Source of the DNA: Sphingomonadales bacterium
GTDB lineage: Bacteria > Pseudomonadota > Alphaproteobacteria > Sphingomonadales > Sphingomonadaceae
Assembly (NCBI GenBank): GCA_027485735.1
Contig: JAIXQM010000007.1
Span: forward strand, 1-36,006
Reading direction: 5' to 3'
DNA length: 36,006 nucleotides
A program made the translations under genes and the position numbers. Shown here in pieces: positions 16,424 through 24,102 of this stretch (its first letter is position 1; each line of letters opens with the position of its first letter). The notes under the pieces were generated by a model that made no database searches, had not been told where the DNA came from, and was given only the letters and a program-made list of their open reading frames with translations.

Positions 16424-16830
16424 TCACGAAACAAGTGAGGCGCGTTGGTGACCTGCTGCCCGTTTCCTGCACCGCCCTGCTGGACGTTGTCCAGTCCGTG
16501 CCGGCCACGGCGGGCCATGTGCCGCTGACCGGTTTACCAGCGACATCGGCGGCTTGTTGGCGATGGCGCTATGTGGCCGAACCTCGTTGTCGTCTCTGCG
16601 CCAAGCCTCGCATTTTCGCACCGCGTCGTCGAGGCTCATGAACCAGTGCTGGCTCAGGCATTCCGCGCGGAACTTGCCGTTGAAGCTTTCGATGAACGCA
16701 TTGTCGGTCGGCTTGCCCGGCCGGCTGAAGTCGAGCGTTACATTCCGCGTGTAGGCCCAAAGATCGAGATCGCGCGAGATGAACTCGCTGCCCTGATTGA
16801 CCCGGATCGATGCCGGATAGCAGCCCAGCT
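16424..16830 (-). pseudogene. IS3-family transposase (OrfB) C-terminal remnant
   Basis: Reading leftward, the frame gives [52 protein letters not shown] and [23 protein letters not shown], the C-terminal half of the IS3-group DDE integrase domain including the last catalytic Glu region. The N-terminal half and OrfA are absent. The break lies at about 16825-16840, where the sequence passes directly into a P-type ATPase gene read on the other strand. The tail after NRSAAHGPP is longer than usual. No intact inverted repeat was recognised. The element is dead and marks a recombination or deletion scar. Confidence 0.85.
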
Positions 16831-17269
16831 TGGGATTGACGATATCGAAGCCAATGTATTGCCCGATCAGAAAGCCGAGGTCGTTCGTCGGCTTCGGGCC
16901 GAGGGTCGCATCGTGGCCATGGCTGGTGACGGCGTGAGTGACGCACCCGCGCTTGCCGCTGCAGATGTCGGCATCGCCAAGGGCACCGGCACCGATGTCG
17001 TCATCGAAAGTGCCGGCGTTACGCTCTTAAAGGGCGATCTTGGCGGCATCGTGCGCGCCCGCCGGCTTTCGCGGGCAACCATGCGCAACATCCGCCAGAA
17101 CCTGGCTCTTGCCTTTGTGTACAATGCTGCCGGCATTCCAGTGGCCGCCGGCATTCTTTACCCGGTTTCGGGGGTGCTGCTTTCACCGTCCATAGCCGCT
17201 GCCGCCATGGCATTGTCGTCGGTGAGTGTGGTGGGCAACGCATTGCGGCTGCGGACTATGAAAATCTGA
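16830..17269 (+). pseudogene. C-terminal remnant of a Cu+ P1B-type ATPase
   Basis: From about 16832 the frame reads [38 protein letters not shown] (hinge GDGxxDAP), [20 protein letters not shown], and then the last two membrane helices with the TM7 YN pair (FVYNAAGIP) and the TM8 MxxSS motif ([17 protein letters not shown]) typical of copper-exporting CopA ATPases. The metal-binding, actuator, phosphorylation (DKTG) and first six membrane segments are missing. The open frame upstream to 16571 is only the antisense of the IS3 remnant. The protein cannot be functional. It shows that the copper region once had an ATPase, truncated by the IS event. Confidence 0.85.
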
Positions 17270-17538
17270 AGGAAGCGGTGCGGGACGGGATTGGACAATT
17301 TTCTCGCGCCATCGTCAGGGTAAGACGGGGCGCCTGCGTAATGAAAGACAAGAGAACAATGCGCTCGCGTGATCGCCTTGCCCGTTCGCCAGAATTCGGC
17401 ATGGCCGCCTGCCGCCACGCATTGCGATTGGGAACATGTGTCTGCCATCGGAACGGAGACACGCACTTTGATATCAATCGGTCGAGGATCGTAAATTCTT
17501 GCCGACCCAGGAACAGGCTTTCGAGGAAACGTGAATTG
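17270..17538. other. Non-coding stretch between ATPase remnant and methyltransferase
   Basis: About 270 bases. The methyltransferase frame is open through it, but the translation is Arg/Cys-rich and unlike any family, so I do not count it as coding. GAGGAAAC at 17523-17530 is a possible ribosome-binding site for the ATG at 17539. No clear promoter or terminator seen. Confidence 0.35.
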
Positions 17539-18297
17539 ATGCGCACGTTGGATCAGGAGCCCAAGGCGTCCGGCCCAGTTTCCCTTGTTGGACGCGACGC
17601 CCGAAATGGACGTTCTTTCGCAGTTCCGGACAGTTTTGTGCCGGCCCTGGGCTTTGCGTCGTTGACGCCGCTCTATGATCGGGCACTCGCCATCGCAACG
17701 CGAGAGCCCATCTGGCGAAACGCGCTTGTTGAAATTATTGCGCCAACTGCCGGCGAAACGATCCTGGATGTCGGCTGTGGAACGGGTTCGCAGGCCATTT
17801 TGCTGAAGCGTATGGCACCAGGTGCACGCATTGTCGGGATCGATCCGGATCCTGCGGTTCTGGAAATCGCGGCCCGCAAAGCGCGCGCTGCAGGCGTGCA
17901 GCTGGAATTGCATCGCGGATATGCGCGCGACGCTGCGACGGTGTTGGGTGCGAATTCGGCTGACAAATGCATATCAAGTCTGGTTTTCCACCAGGTTCCG
18001 ATGCCCGAAAAGCAGGCTGGGCTTGCTGCGATGTTTGCCGCAGTCAGGGCCGGCGGACAGGTCTGTATTGCTGACTATGGGCGGCAGATCGGCTGGCATC
18101 GCAATATGTTGTTTTCGGTGATCGGCCTTTTGGATCGATTTTCCAATACACGCCCCAATGCCGAAGGCGTTCTGGAACGTCTCTTGTCCGAATTGGCCAA
18201 ATCTCCGATCTCTGCTGAGCGTCAAGTTGAAACAATTACGGGCGCTATTTCAATCTTCTGCTGCCGCGTGCCCGAGGAGCAGATTGTACAATCATGA
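17539..18297 (+). CDS. Class I SAM-dependent methyltransferase
   Basis: A 252-residue soluble methyltransferase of the type 11/UbiE-like group. Motif I is ETILDVGCGTGSQAILL (residues ~74-90), followed by an acidic end of beta-2 in IVGIDPDP, and a post-motif RAGGQVCIADYGRQIG strand. The central SSLVFHQVPMPEKQAGL resembles the segment found in small-molecule or lipid methyltransferases of metal-resistance clusters. The substrate is unknown; phospholipid head group or a metalloid is possible, but no arsenic-type cysteines are seen. Its stop overlaps an ATG of the next frame (ATGA at 18294), but the next gene more likely starts 30 bases later. Co-transcription with the Met-rich protein is likely. 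Confidence 0.8.
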   Translation: MRTLDQEPKASGPVSLVGRDARNGRSFAVPDSFVPALGFASLTPLYDRALAIATREPIWRNALVEIIAPTAGETILDVGCGTGSQAILLKRMAPGARIVGIDPDPAVLEIAARKARAAGVQLELHRGYARDAATVLGANSADKCISSLVFHQVPMPEKQAGLAAMFAAVRAGGQVCIADYGRQIGWHRNMLFSVIGLLDRFSNTRPNAEGVLERLLSELAKSPISAERQVETITGAISIFCCRVPEEQIVQS

Positions 18298-18323
18298 CGG
18301 GCTTGTGTCAAAGGAGAACCAAC

Positions 18324-18647
18324 GTGCAAACAAGAATAGTCTTTCTATCCACCCTGGCACTGATGGCGTCAGCGGCGGCTGCTCAGCAGCCGTCTGGCAC
18401 GCAACCAGCCCCGCCCGCCCAGCCGGCTGCGAATGCAGCGAGCCACCAGGGCCATCAAATGGGTAACAAGCCCATGGCTGGAGCCATGCCGGGAATGAAC
18501 CCCAGCGCCGATCCAAAGGCAGCCATGGGCGCCGACCCGAAAAAGGGCAAGATGGGTTGCTGCATGAAGAACATGCCAATGGCCAAGAACATGCCAATGG
18601 CCAAGGACAAGCCGATGGCCAAGGACAAGCCGATGGATCACATGTGA
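18324..18647 (+). CDS. Exported Met-rich, probable copper-binding small protein
   Basis: A 107-residue protein with a clear signal peptide (VQTRIVFLSTLALMASAAAAQ) and a mature part built of Gln/Pro/Ala then Met, His and Lys: KMGCCMKN followed by four 6-residue repeats (N/D)-(M/K)-PMAK ending in MDHM. Met-x-Met and terminal His patterns are typical of periplasmic Cu(I) chelators, so copper binding in the periplasm is likely but inferred. GTG 18324 has AAGGAG seven bases upstream (18311-18316) and begins the signal peptide; the ATG at 18294 overlapping the methyltransferase stop would spoil the signal's short n-region. No named family recognised. Confidence 0.75.
   Translation: MQTRIVFLSTLALMASAAAAQQPSGTQPAPPAQPAANAASHQGHQMGNKPMAGAMPGMNPSADPKAAMGADPKKGKMGCCMKNMPMAKNMPMAKDKPMAKDKPMDHM
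18570..18641 (+). repeat. Four tandem 18-base repeats encoding (N/D)xPMAK
   Basis: Units at 18570-18587 and 18588-18605 are identical (AACATGCCAATGGCCAAG). Units at 18606-18623 and 18624-18641 begin GACAAGCCGATGG; the fourth ends GATCAC. The identity of neighbouring units implies recent duplication, so copy number may vary between strains. Confidence 0.9.
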
Positions 18648-18686
18648 AAGTTCCGACCTCTCGGGTTGCCCCACCGAGGGACTGGA

Positions 18687-18714
18687 GACCCGTCGCTCCC
18701 CCGGGCGACGGGTC
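18687..18714 (+). terminator. Strong GC hairpin after the Met-rich gene
   Basis: GACCCGTCGC (18687-18696) pairs perfectly with GCGACGGGTC (18705-18714) around an 8-base loop, 40 bases after the stop codon. There is no T-run after it (AACAAATG follows), so it would be a weak intrinsic terminator or an mRNA 3'-end stabiliser. Confidence 0.55.
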
Positions 18715-18832
18715 AACAAATGCACTTTGATCAGAACATATCTATTGAATCACTATAACAGTAGATCAGAAAAAGATATCTGTTTTACTATGGCAGCGTG
18801 AACGATGGATGGATCGAACTGGATGCGCTGGT

Positions 18833-18884
18833 GATTGGCCGCCAATCCATTCCTTGAAATCATATCTCCAACTACAATGGAGAT
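18833..18884. promoter_or_regulatory. Two inverted repeats in the oleate hydratase leader
   Basis: GATTGGC-C-GCCAATC at 18833-18847 is a perfect 15-base palindrome with one central base (operator-like). ATCTCCA at 18864-18870 and TGGAGAT at 18878-18884 are perfect 7-base arms around 7 bases, ending 22 bases before the ATG. Either could bind a repressor; the second could also fold in mRNA near the ribosome-binding region. The stretch 18720-18906 is otherwise A/T-rich and probably contains the promoter. Confidence 0.4.
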
Positions 18885-18906
18885 CAACGATGTGGGGTAG
18901 CTCGAA

Positions 18907-20457
18907 ATGAAAGCATATTTCGTGGGTGGTGGCATTGGCTCTTTGGCAGGAGCGGCATTCATGATACGCGACGGCAACGTGGCCGGGCGCGATATTACCA
19001 TCTACGAAAGCGCAACTTCTGCGGGGGGAAGCCTTGATGGCCAGCGCCTGCCGGACGGGGCGTACTCGTTGCGGGGCGGCCGAATGCTGACAACCGACCA
19101 CTATGAATGCACATGGGATCTGCTTTCGTCGATTCCTTCGCTTTCTGATCCGACAATCAGTGTTCACGATGAAGTTGTGGCTTTCAACGTCAAATACAAG
19201 TCTCATTCGCAAGCTCGACTCGTTGATCGGAATCGACATCGCGTTGACGTAACCAAGATGGGTTTTTCACTTCATGACCGTTTGGAGCTGTTGAGACTTT
19301 TTGAAGCAACTGAAGATGAGATCGGCATGAGTCGGATCTCGGATTGGCTATCCCCATCGTTCTTCGAGACGAATTTCTGGCTAATGTGGCAGACAACGTT
19401 TGCGTTCCAGCCTTGGCACAGTGCCACTGAACTAAAACGGTATCTTCACCGGTTCATCAACGAATTTCCGCGCATTGAGACGCTGGGCGGCGTGAAGCGA
19501 ACGCCTTATAATCAATATGATGCGATTGTGCGACCGCTCGTTGAATGGCTCCGTAAACACGACGTCAACCTGGTGACGAGCACACGTGTTGCGGATTTGG
19601 AAACGGAAACTCGCGATGGCTTGATCAGGGTTACGGCCCTTTGCGTTTCAGGTTCGGATGAACGGATTCAGGTGCAGGACGGCGATCTGGTGTTTTTGCA
19701 GAATGGGTCGATGACGGACGCGTCAAGCCTTGGCACAATGACACAGGCACCACCACATTTGACCAAGGAAGACAGCAGCGGCTGGTCCTTGTGGGAAAGC
19801 CTCGCCAAGGCGAGTCCTGACTTCGGCAACCCGACCGCCTTCAATGCGTGTATCCCCGAGTCATACTGGGCCTCCTTTACGACGACTTGCACCAATCCTG
19901 CTTTTTTCGACGCTATGGAGGCCTTTTCTGGCAATAGGCCCGGCACAGGTGGGCTGGTTACCTTCAAAGATTCAAGTTGGCGCCTGTCGATTGTCTTGTA
20001 TCACCAGCCCCATTTCATTGATCAGCCAGGTGATGTCCAGGTTTTCTGGGGATACGCGCTGCAGCCGGAACGCATTGGCGACTATGTCGCCAAGCCGATG
20101 GCGGAATGCGGCGGAATGGAAATACTTAAGGAAATCTGTGGCCATTTGAAGTTCGATCCCAAGCTATTTGAAGGTGCGACATGTATTCCGTGCAGGATGC
20201 CGTACATAACCAGCATGTTCATGCCACGTAAAATTACGGACCGCCCCCTGCCGGTCCCTCGCTCGTCTGAAAATCTTGCCTTCATCAGTCAATTTGTTGA
20301 AATTGCAGATGACGTCGTATTCACAGTCGAATATTCAATCAGGGCGGCACAGATCGCAGTCTATCAGCTGCTTGGGATCAAGCGGGGAATACCCGCAATT
20401 ACGCGACACGATCAGTCAATACATGTCATGCTTGAAGCAATGAGTAAGGCGATATAA
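18907..20457 (+). CDS. ohyA: Oleate hydratase (MCRA family, FAD-binding)
   Basis: Predicted to add water to the cis-9 double bond of free oleic acid, giving 10-hydroxystearate. The 516-residue protein opens with the FAD-binding Rossmann motif YFVGGGIGSLAGAAFMIRDG and continues with ITIYESATSAGGSLDG, GGRMLTTDHYECTWDL and FWLMWQTTFAFQPWHSA. It ends with PRSSENLAFISQFVE and VVFTVEYSIRAAQ, all hallmarks of the family (members ~530-650 residues, so this is a short form). No signal peptide. Visible A/T content is higher than in surrounding genes, a sign of separate acquisition. It could detoxify unsaturated fatty acids freed by membrane damage, which would fit a stress island; this role is inference. 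The start has only a weak GGGG ribosome-binding site. Confidence 0.9.
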   Translation: MKAYFVGGGIGSLAGAAFMIRDGNVAGRDITIYESATSAGGSLDGQRLPDGAYSLRGGRMLTTDHYECTWDLLSSIPSLSDPTISVHDEVVAFNVKYKSHSQARLVDRNRHRVDVTKMGFSLHDRLELLRLFEATEDEIGMSRISDWLSPSFFETNFWLMWQTTFAFQPWHSATELKRYLHRFINEFPRIETLGGVKRTPYNQYDAIVRPLVEWLRKHDVNLVTSTRVADLETETRDGLIRVTALCVSGSDERIQVQDGDLVFLQNGSMTDASSLGTMTQAPPHLTKEDSSGWSLWESLAKASPDFGNPTAFNACIPESYWASFTTTCTNPAFFDAMEAFSGNRPGTGGLVTFKDSSWRLSIVLYHQPHFIDQPGDVQVFWGYALQPERIGDYVAKPMAECGGMEILKEICGHLKFDPKLFEGATCIPCRMPYITSMFMPRKITDRPLPVPRSSENLAFISQFVEIADDVVFTVEYSIRAAQIAVYQLLGIKRGIPAITRHDQSIHVMLEAMSKAI

Positions 20458-20503
20458 CGGTGAACTCTATGCGTGGTTTGAAATTGGAGTAGAAACAATA
20501 GCT

Positions 20504-20689
20504 ATGAGGCCAGTTAAACTCGCTGCATTGTCGATGATTGCTATCGTCATTTTCTATGTAATACGGGAGCATGGAAAGCATGCGCTTGGCATTTTACCCT
20601 ATGGAATCTTGTTGTTGTGCCCTCTATTGCATTTTGGCCATGGAAACCATGGTTCACACAGAGGGCCATCCCCGAGAGATGATGGTTGA
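20504..20689 (+). CDS. DUF2933-like small membrane protein
   Basis: A 61-residue protein with an N-terminal membrane segment (AALSMIAIVIFYVI), a second hydrophobic stretch (ALGILPYGILLLCPLLH) and a His/Gly-rich tail (HFGHGNHGSHRG). The pattern 'LPYxxLLxCPLxHxxxHGxHG' is that of DUF2933 proteins, which are commonly encoded beside copper and other heavy-metal resistance genes; their function is not known to me. GGAG around 20486 precedes the ATG at 20504. It follows ohyA by 46 bases and precedes the NTF2-like gene by 18, so the three may share a transcript. Confidence 0.75.
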   Translation: MRPVKLAALSMIAIVIFYVIREHGKHALGILPYGILLLCPLLHFGHGNHGSHRGPSPRDDG

Positions 20690-20707
20690 AACGAGGAGAA
20701 GCACTGA

Positions 20708-21169
20708 ATGACGTCGCCATCAAAGAACCTCGCCGTGCTGGCCAGCATGGCCCTCGCGTTAAGTTCGCCATCTCTGGCGAACGAACCTGATCGTGAGGGT
20801 GCAGTCGCTGTTCTCGCGGCTTATCGCACAGCGCTGGAACGTCTGAGCTTGTCCGGAACAGAAAGTCTGTTTGCAGCCGATGCAACAATCATCGAGTCCG
20901 GCAAACGCGAGGGAAATTTCGCTGCCTACAAGGAGCATCATCTCGGGCCGGAGTTGAAAGAATTAAAATCATTCTCATTTGGCGACTACAATACCGAGGT
21001 CAAGGTCGAAGGCGCTTTGGCAATGGCAACAGAGACCTATACGTATCACATTGTCCTGAAATCTGGTTCGGCTATTGATCGCCGCGGAGCTACCACCAGC
21101 GTGTTGAAGTGGGATGGAAGTTCCTGGCGGATCGTCGTGAGCCACAGTTCGTCCCGCAGCGCGCGATAA
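20708..21169 (+). CDS. Exported SnoaL/NTF2-like (DUF4440-type) protein
   Basis: A 153-residue protein with a signal peptide (MTSPSKNLAVLASMALALSS, cleavage likely after SLA-N) and an NTF2-like alpha+beta cone: VLAAYRTALERLSLSGTESLFAADATIIESG, then LGPELKELKSFSF, a run of beta strands (ALAMATETYTYHIVL, SVLKWDGSSWRIVVSHSSSR). Similar exported proteins occur in copper-resistance clusters, but ligand and role are unknown. A good ribosome-binding site (GAGGAGAAG) stands just before the ATG. The IS5 remnant begins immediately after its stop, so any further downstream gene of the original operon has probably been lost. Confidence 0.78.
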   Translation: MTSPSKNLAVLASMALALSSPSLANEPDREGAVAVLAAYRTALERLSLSGTESLFAADATIIESGKREGNFAAYKEHHLGPELKELKSFSFGDYNTEVKVEGALAMATETYTYHIVLKSGSAIDRRGATTSVLKWDGSSWRIVVSHSSSRSAR

Positions 21170-21189
21170 ACCGTGCCGGCATCCTGGTG

Positions 21190-21690
21190 TTTCCCAGATT
21201 CCAGACGCAACCACTGGAAAGGGAGCGGCAGGGATCGGAGCGGCGATATGGACCATGCGGAGGAAGCTTTCGGCGAGTTGATCATATCGGGTTGCGATGG
21301 CGCGGTTGATTTTGAGGTGGCCGAAGAAGCGTTCGATGTGGTTTCCCTCCCTTTAGAGCGCCTTGTTGTGTTCGATCTTTATCCGACGGTTTGATCGGCC
21401 TGAGATGACGGCCTGGACGTTGCGGCGGGCAAGGTCGGTTCGGATGGCGTCGGCGTCATATCCCTGTCGGCCAGCAGCGCCATTGGCGCTTGCTCCGGCA
21501 GGGAGATCAGCGTGTCATAGGCCTTACAATCCGTCGCTTCGCCGACCGTCAGGTGGAAGGAGAGCGGTCGTCCTCAGGCATCAGCCAGACAGTGAAGTTT
21601 ACTGGTGAAACCGCTCGCGAGCGGCCAAGAGCGCGTCCCAGAGCCGTACCTTGGTGTTTCGCACAGGCGCGGGTGAAGCAATGTTCTTTG
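21190..21690 (-). pseudogene. Degenerate IS5-family transposase
   Basis: Read leftward, blocks of an IS5-type DDE transposase appear in different frames: LHCLADA, GRPLSFHLTVGEATDCKAYDTLI, LPEQAPMALLADR, YDADAIRTDLARRNVQAVI, NRRIKIEHNKAL, then NHIERFFGHLKINRAIATRYDQLAESFLRMVHIA. Breaks: a stop after ADA (TGA), a one-base loss at GACAGGGATATGAC, and a TAA after HNKAL. It is certainly inactive. No complete terminal inverted repeats were identified. The region 21170-21765 contains no other gene I can support. Confidence 0.85.
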
Positions 21691-21765
21691 CAGCGGAGCA
21701 CCTAGGACAGCGCCAAATGCAATGCAGCTCATCGCCAGTGGCTCATCTCACACCCTCGCTGGGCA

Positions 21766-23055
21766 TCAGGAGACTGGCGGCGGCCCTTCAGCTGCCAGGA
21801 TCCCAAGCGCCTGTGCAAGGCGATCCACTTCCGACGCGTCGGTGAAAAGAGATGGCGTTACCCGAATGCAAGTCCCGCCAGCCAGACCGACCCGGTGCAC
21901 GGTCATAATGCCGAAGCGCTTCAGCAGGACAACGGAGATGGCGATGTTGGCTGCCGGCGTCGTTTGCCCATGCAGGCGGAACGATGTCGTTGCGCCATGA
22001 AGGGCCGGATCGTCTGGTAGCAGTACCTCAACGCCGGGAAGGCCGTTCACCTGCGAAACCCAGCGGTCACGCAGATAGCGCAGGCGCGCGATCTTGGCCT
22101 GGCGGTCAATGGTGGTCTGAAAATCGAGCGCAGCCGGCACCGTCAATTGCGGAGCGAAGTCGACAGTGCCCTGATGCACCTTGGACTGCACGTCATCCTG
22201 CGCTGCATCGGGGAGTTCCGGGGCGGGCGCAATCGCGGCTGCCAGTCCCTTGCGGATCCAGATGGCGGCAACGCCAAGGGGTGCGCCAACCCATTTGTGG
22301 AAGTTGAGGCCAACGAAGTCGGCACCGAAATCCGGCACATTGAAAGGAATCTGATAAAAGCTCTGTGCACAGTCGACGATCACCTGCGCTCCACGTGCCT
22401 TGATCAGCGGCACGATTTCGCCGACTGGCAGCACCAGGCCATTGCGATGACTCATGTGGGTTAGCAGTACCAGTTTCAGGCGCGGCGCGCGGGCGATGGC
22501 CTCGCGATAGGTTTCAACGAGATTTTCTCGCGTCATGTGCGCCGGCAGACTGATGTTGATCGCCTGCGCCCCTCGCGCCGCGGCGAGCGAGCGCATGGCG
22601 CCCTGCGTGGTTTCATAATCGGTATCGGCAAACAGGATCTGGTCACCAGCACCAACGTCGCGATACTGCATAATCAGCGCCGTCAAGCCTTCCGCAGCAT
22701 TCCGACACCAACCCACCTCTTCGGGCAACACGCCCATGGCCTCAGCCGCCCTTGCCTTGGCGCGGGCCTGATCGGCGACCATGGCGTGACGAGCATACCA
22801 GCTGTTGTCACGGTTCAGTCGCGCAACTTGCTCGCGATGCGCGGCCGCCACTGGTTCGGCCATGCTGCCCCAGTAGGCATTTTCCAGCTGCACGATTTCG
22901 CGCGTTACCGGGTATTGCGCTGCAACCCGTGCCCAGCCGCTCTCGTCATTGGGCGCAAGCGCGGCTGCGTGTGCCGGCAAGGCTCTGCCGGTTCCGGCAT
23001 GGCCGATCATGGCAGCTGCAGCATAAAGGGCGGAGCGGCGCGATAAGTCGATCAT
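21766..23055 (-). CDS. Tat-exported class V aminotransferase-fold PLP enzyme
   Basis: A 429-residue protein of the aminotransferase class V / isopenicillin-N-epimerase-like group. The PLP lysine is in GLNFHKWVGAPLG, preceded by the cofactor Asp in VIVDCAQSFYQIPF and the ring-stacking segment WCRNAAEGLTAL. The N-terminus (MIDLSRRSALYAAAAMIGHAG, then ALPAHA) is a twin-arginine signal, so it should be folded with its cofactor and exported to the periplasm. The reaction cannot be deduced: cysteine desulfurase, epimerase and racemase activities all occur in this fold. I see no obvious catalytic Cys loop of the NifS type. It stands between an IS remnant and the cop genes and is probably transcribed alone. 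Confidence 0.82.
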   Translation of the reverse strand: MIDLSRRSALYAAAAMIGHAGTGRALPAHAAALAPNDESGWARVAAQYPVTREIVQLENAYWGSMAEPVAAAHREQVARLNRDNSWYARHAMVADQARAKARAAEAMGVLPEEVGWCRNAAEGLTALIMQYRDVGAGDQILFADTDYETTQGAMRSLAAARGAQAINISLPAHMTRENLVETYREAIARAPRLKLVLLTHMSHRNGLVLPVGEIVPLIKARGAQVIVDCAQSFYQIPFNVPDFGADFVGLNFHKWVGAPLGVAAIWIRKGLAAAIAPAPELPDAAQDDVQSKVHQGTVDFAPQLTVPAALDFQTTIDRQAKIARLRYLRDRWVSQVNGLPGVEVLLPDDPALHGATTSFRLHGQTTPAANIAISVVLLKRFGIMTVHRVGLAGGTCIRVTPSLFTDASEVDRLAQALGILAAEGPPPVS

Positions 23056-23403
23056 GTCCTTTCCTTACGCACAACAGACATTCCACCCTCAATAAGCAGT
23101 GTAGCTAGGCATCATCAGCCGTTACAAGCAGCAATGCAAACCTGTTACTGTCGAACTTGCGAGGCCGCGAAGAGGGCCAGGATGCGTTGTGCACAGGAGT
23201 CCGCCGCTTCCATCGACTGAAATGACGCATTGATGAAGTCGATCACAGACTATTCATCCATCTTTAATTTTGCGCGGTCGTGCAATTCATCGTCAGTTTG
23301 AGCTTTAACGAAGCGATCCACAGGCTTGAATTACTTTCAATACAGTCAAAATACGCTTTGCCCGCTTAGACTGTATTCGTCAGGATGTTGCGCCGACTTG
23401 ACT
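23056..23403. other. Intergenic region with a 9-base inverted repeat
   Basis: About 350 A/T-richer bases between copB and the PLP-enzyme gene. AATACAGTC (23339-23347) and GACTGTATT (23369-23377) are perfect inverted arms 21 bases apart, about 27 bases past the copB stop. They may end the cop transcript or bind a regulator. A minus-strand frame near 23145-23243 gives a 33-codon peptide too short to assign. The promoter for the PLP-enzyme gene should lie near 23060-23130 but is not obvious. Confidence 0.4.
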
Positions 23404-24102
23404 TCAGAACCAAACACGGACACCGGTTCGCAGCGACCAGCCCCCCGGATTCTCACCAGCGACGCGGGCAAGGCGCGAAGATTCACCCAGCCGGCGTTCA
23501 AACACGACTGCGACATAGGGGGCAAACTCGCGGCGTACTTCGTAGCGGGCGAAGATACCGGTTTCAATGATGGCCGGGCCGGGTGCGATCAGGCGTTCGG
23601 GAACGCGCGTGAGATAGACATCGGTTTCGACCAGCGGTTGCATGACTATGCGGTTGCTGAGCCGGATGTCGAACGATTGGCGCAGGCGCAGCAACACATC
23701 ACCCTTGAAACCGAAGAACGCATGGGCTTCGGTCTCGAAAAACAGGGGGGAAAGGCCCTGGAATCCCACCACGGCATAGGTTCGAGAATCGGGCGTCAAA
23801 TCCTGACGGATCCCGAACTGTGCATCGAAGAATGTGGCGATGTTGCGGCTGTAGAGGGCCTGGAACTCGCTCTGCTCCAATCGGGGCCCCTTGGTCTCAC
23901 CCTCGGTGCGCCACCAGAATTTGTCCTTGTCACTGCCGATCCAGCCTTGCGCCTCCCAATTGGCAACAAAGTCGCCGTTGAATCGCGTGATGTCGGCTTC
24001 TTCAACGACAATGAAGTTGTTGATGCCGCCGCCGTGCGCCTGATGTTTGGTTTGCCCAGCGACCGGAGCGGCCAGCAGGGACGCGATCAAGAGGGTGCGC
24101 AT
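23404..24102 (-). CDS. copB: Copper resistance outer-membrane protein B
   Basis: A 232-residue beta-barrel protein of the CopB/PcoB family, thought to sequester or move copper at the outer membrane together with CopA. A short signal peptide (MRTLLIASLLAAPVAG) is followed by KHQAHGGGINN and then alternating strands: FWWRTEGETKGPRLEQSEFQALYSR, FFDAQFGIRQDLTPDSRTYAVVGFQGL, ETDVYLTRVPERL, FARYEVRREFAPYVAVVFERRLG. It ends in Phe (GVRVWF), the usual outer-membrane assembly signal. It lacks the Met/His-rich N-terminal segment of Pseudomonas CopB. Its ATG overlaps the copA stop (TGATG), so the pair is translationally coupled. Confidence 0.92.
   Translation of the reverse strand: MRTLLIASLLAAPVAGQTKHQAHGGGINNFIVVEEADITRFNGDFVANWEAQGWIGSDKDKFWWRTEGETKGPRLEQSEFQALYSRNIATFFDAQFGIRQDLTPDSRTYAVVGFQGLSPLFFETEAHAFFGFKGDVLLRLRQSFDIRLSNRIVMQPLVETDVYLTRVPERLIAPGPAIIETGIFARYEVRREFAPYVAVVFERRLGESSRLARVAGENPGGWSLRTGVRVWF

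Noticed and set aside
16571-16831. ATPase frame extended leftward as a 232-residue protein
   Set aside because: This part is the antisense of the IS3 transposase remnant, not ATPase sequence.
17278-17538. 87-residue N-terminal extension of the methyltransferase
   Set aside because: The translation is Arg/Cys-rich with no conserved pattern; the fold and a ribosome-binding site fit ATG 17539.
23145-23243. 33-codon minus-strand frame near 23200 as the end of a lost regulator
   Set aside because: Too short, a stop lies directly upstream, and no family is recognisable.
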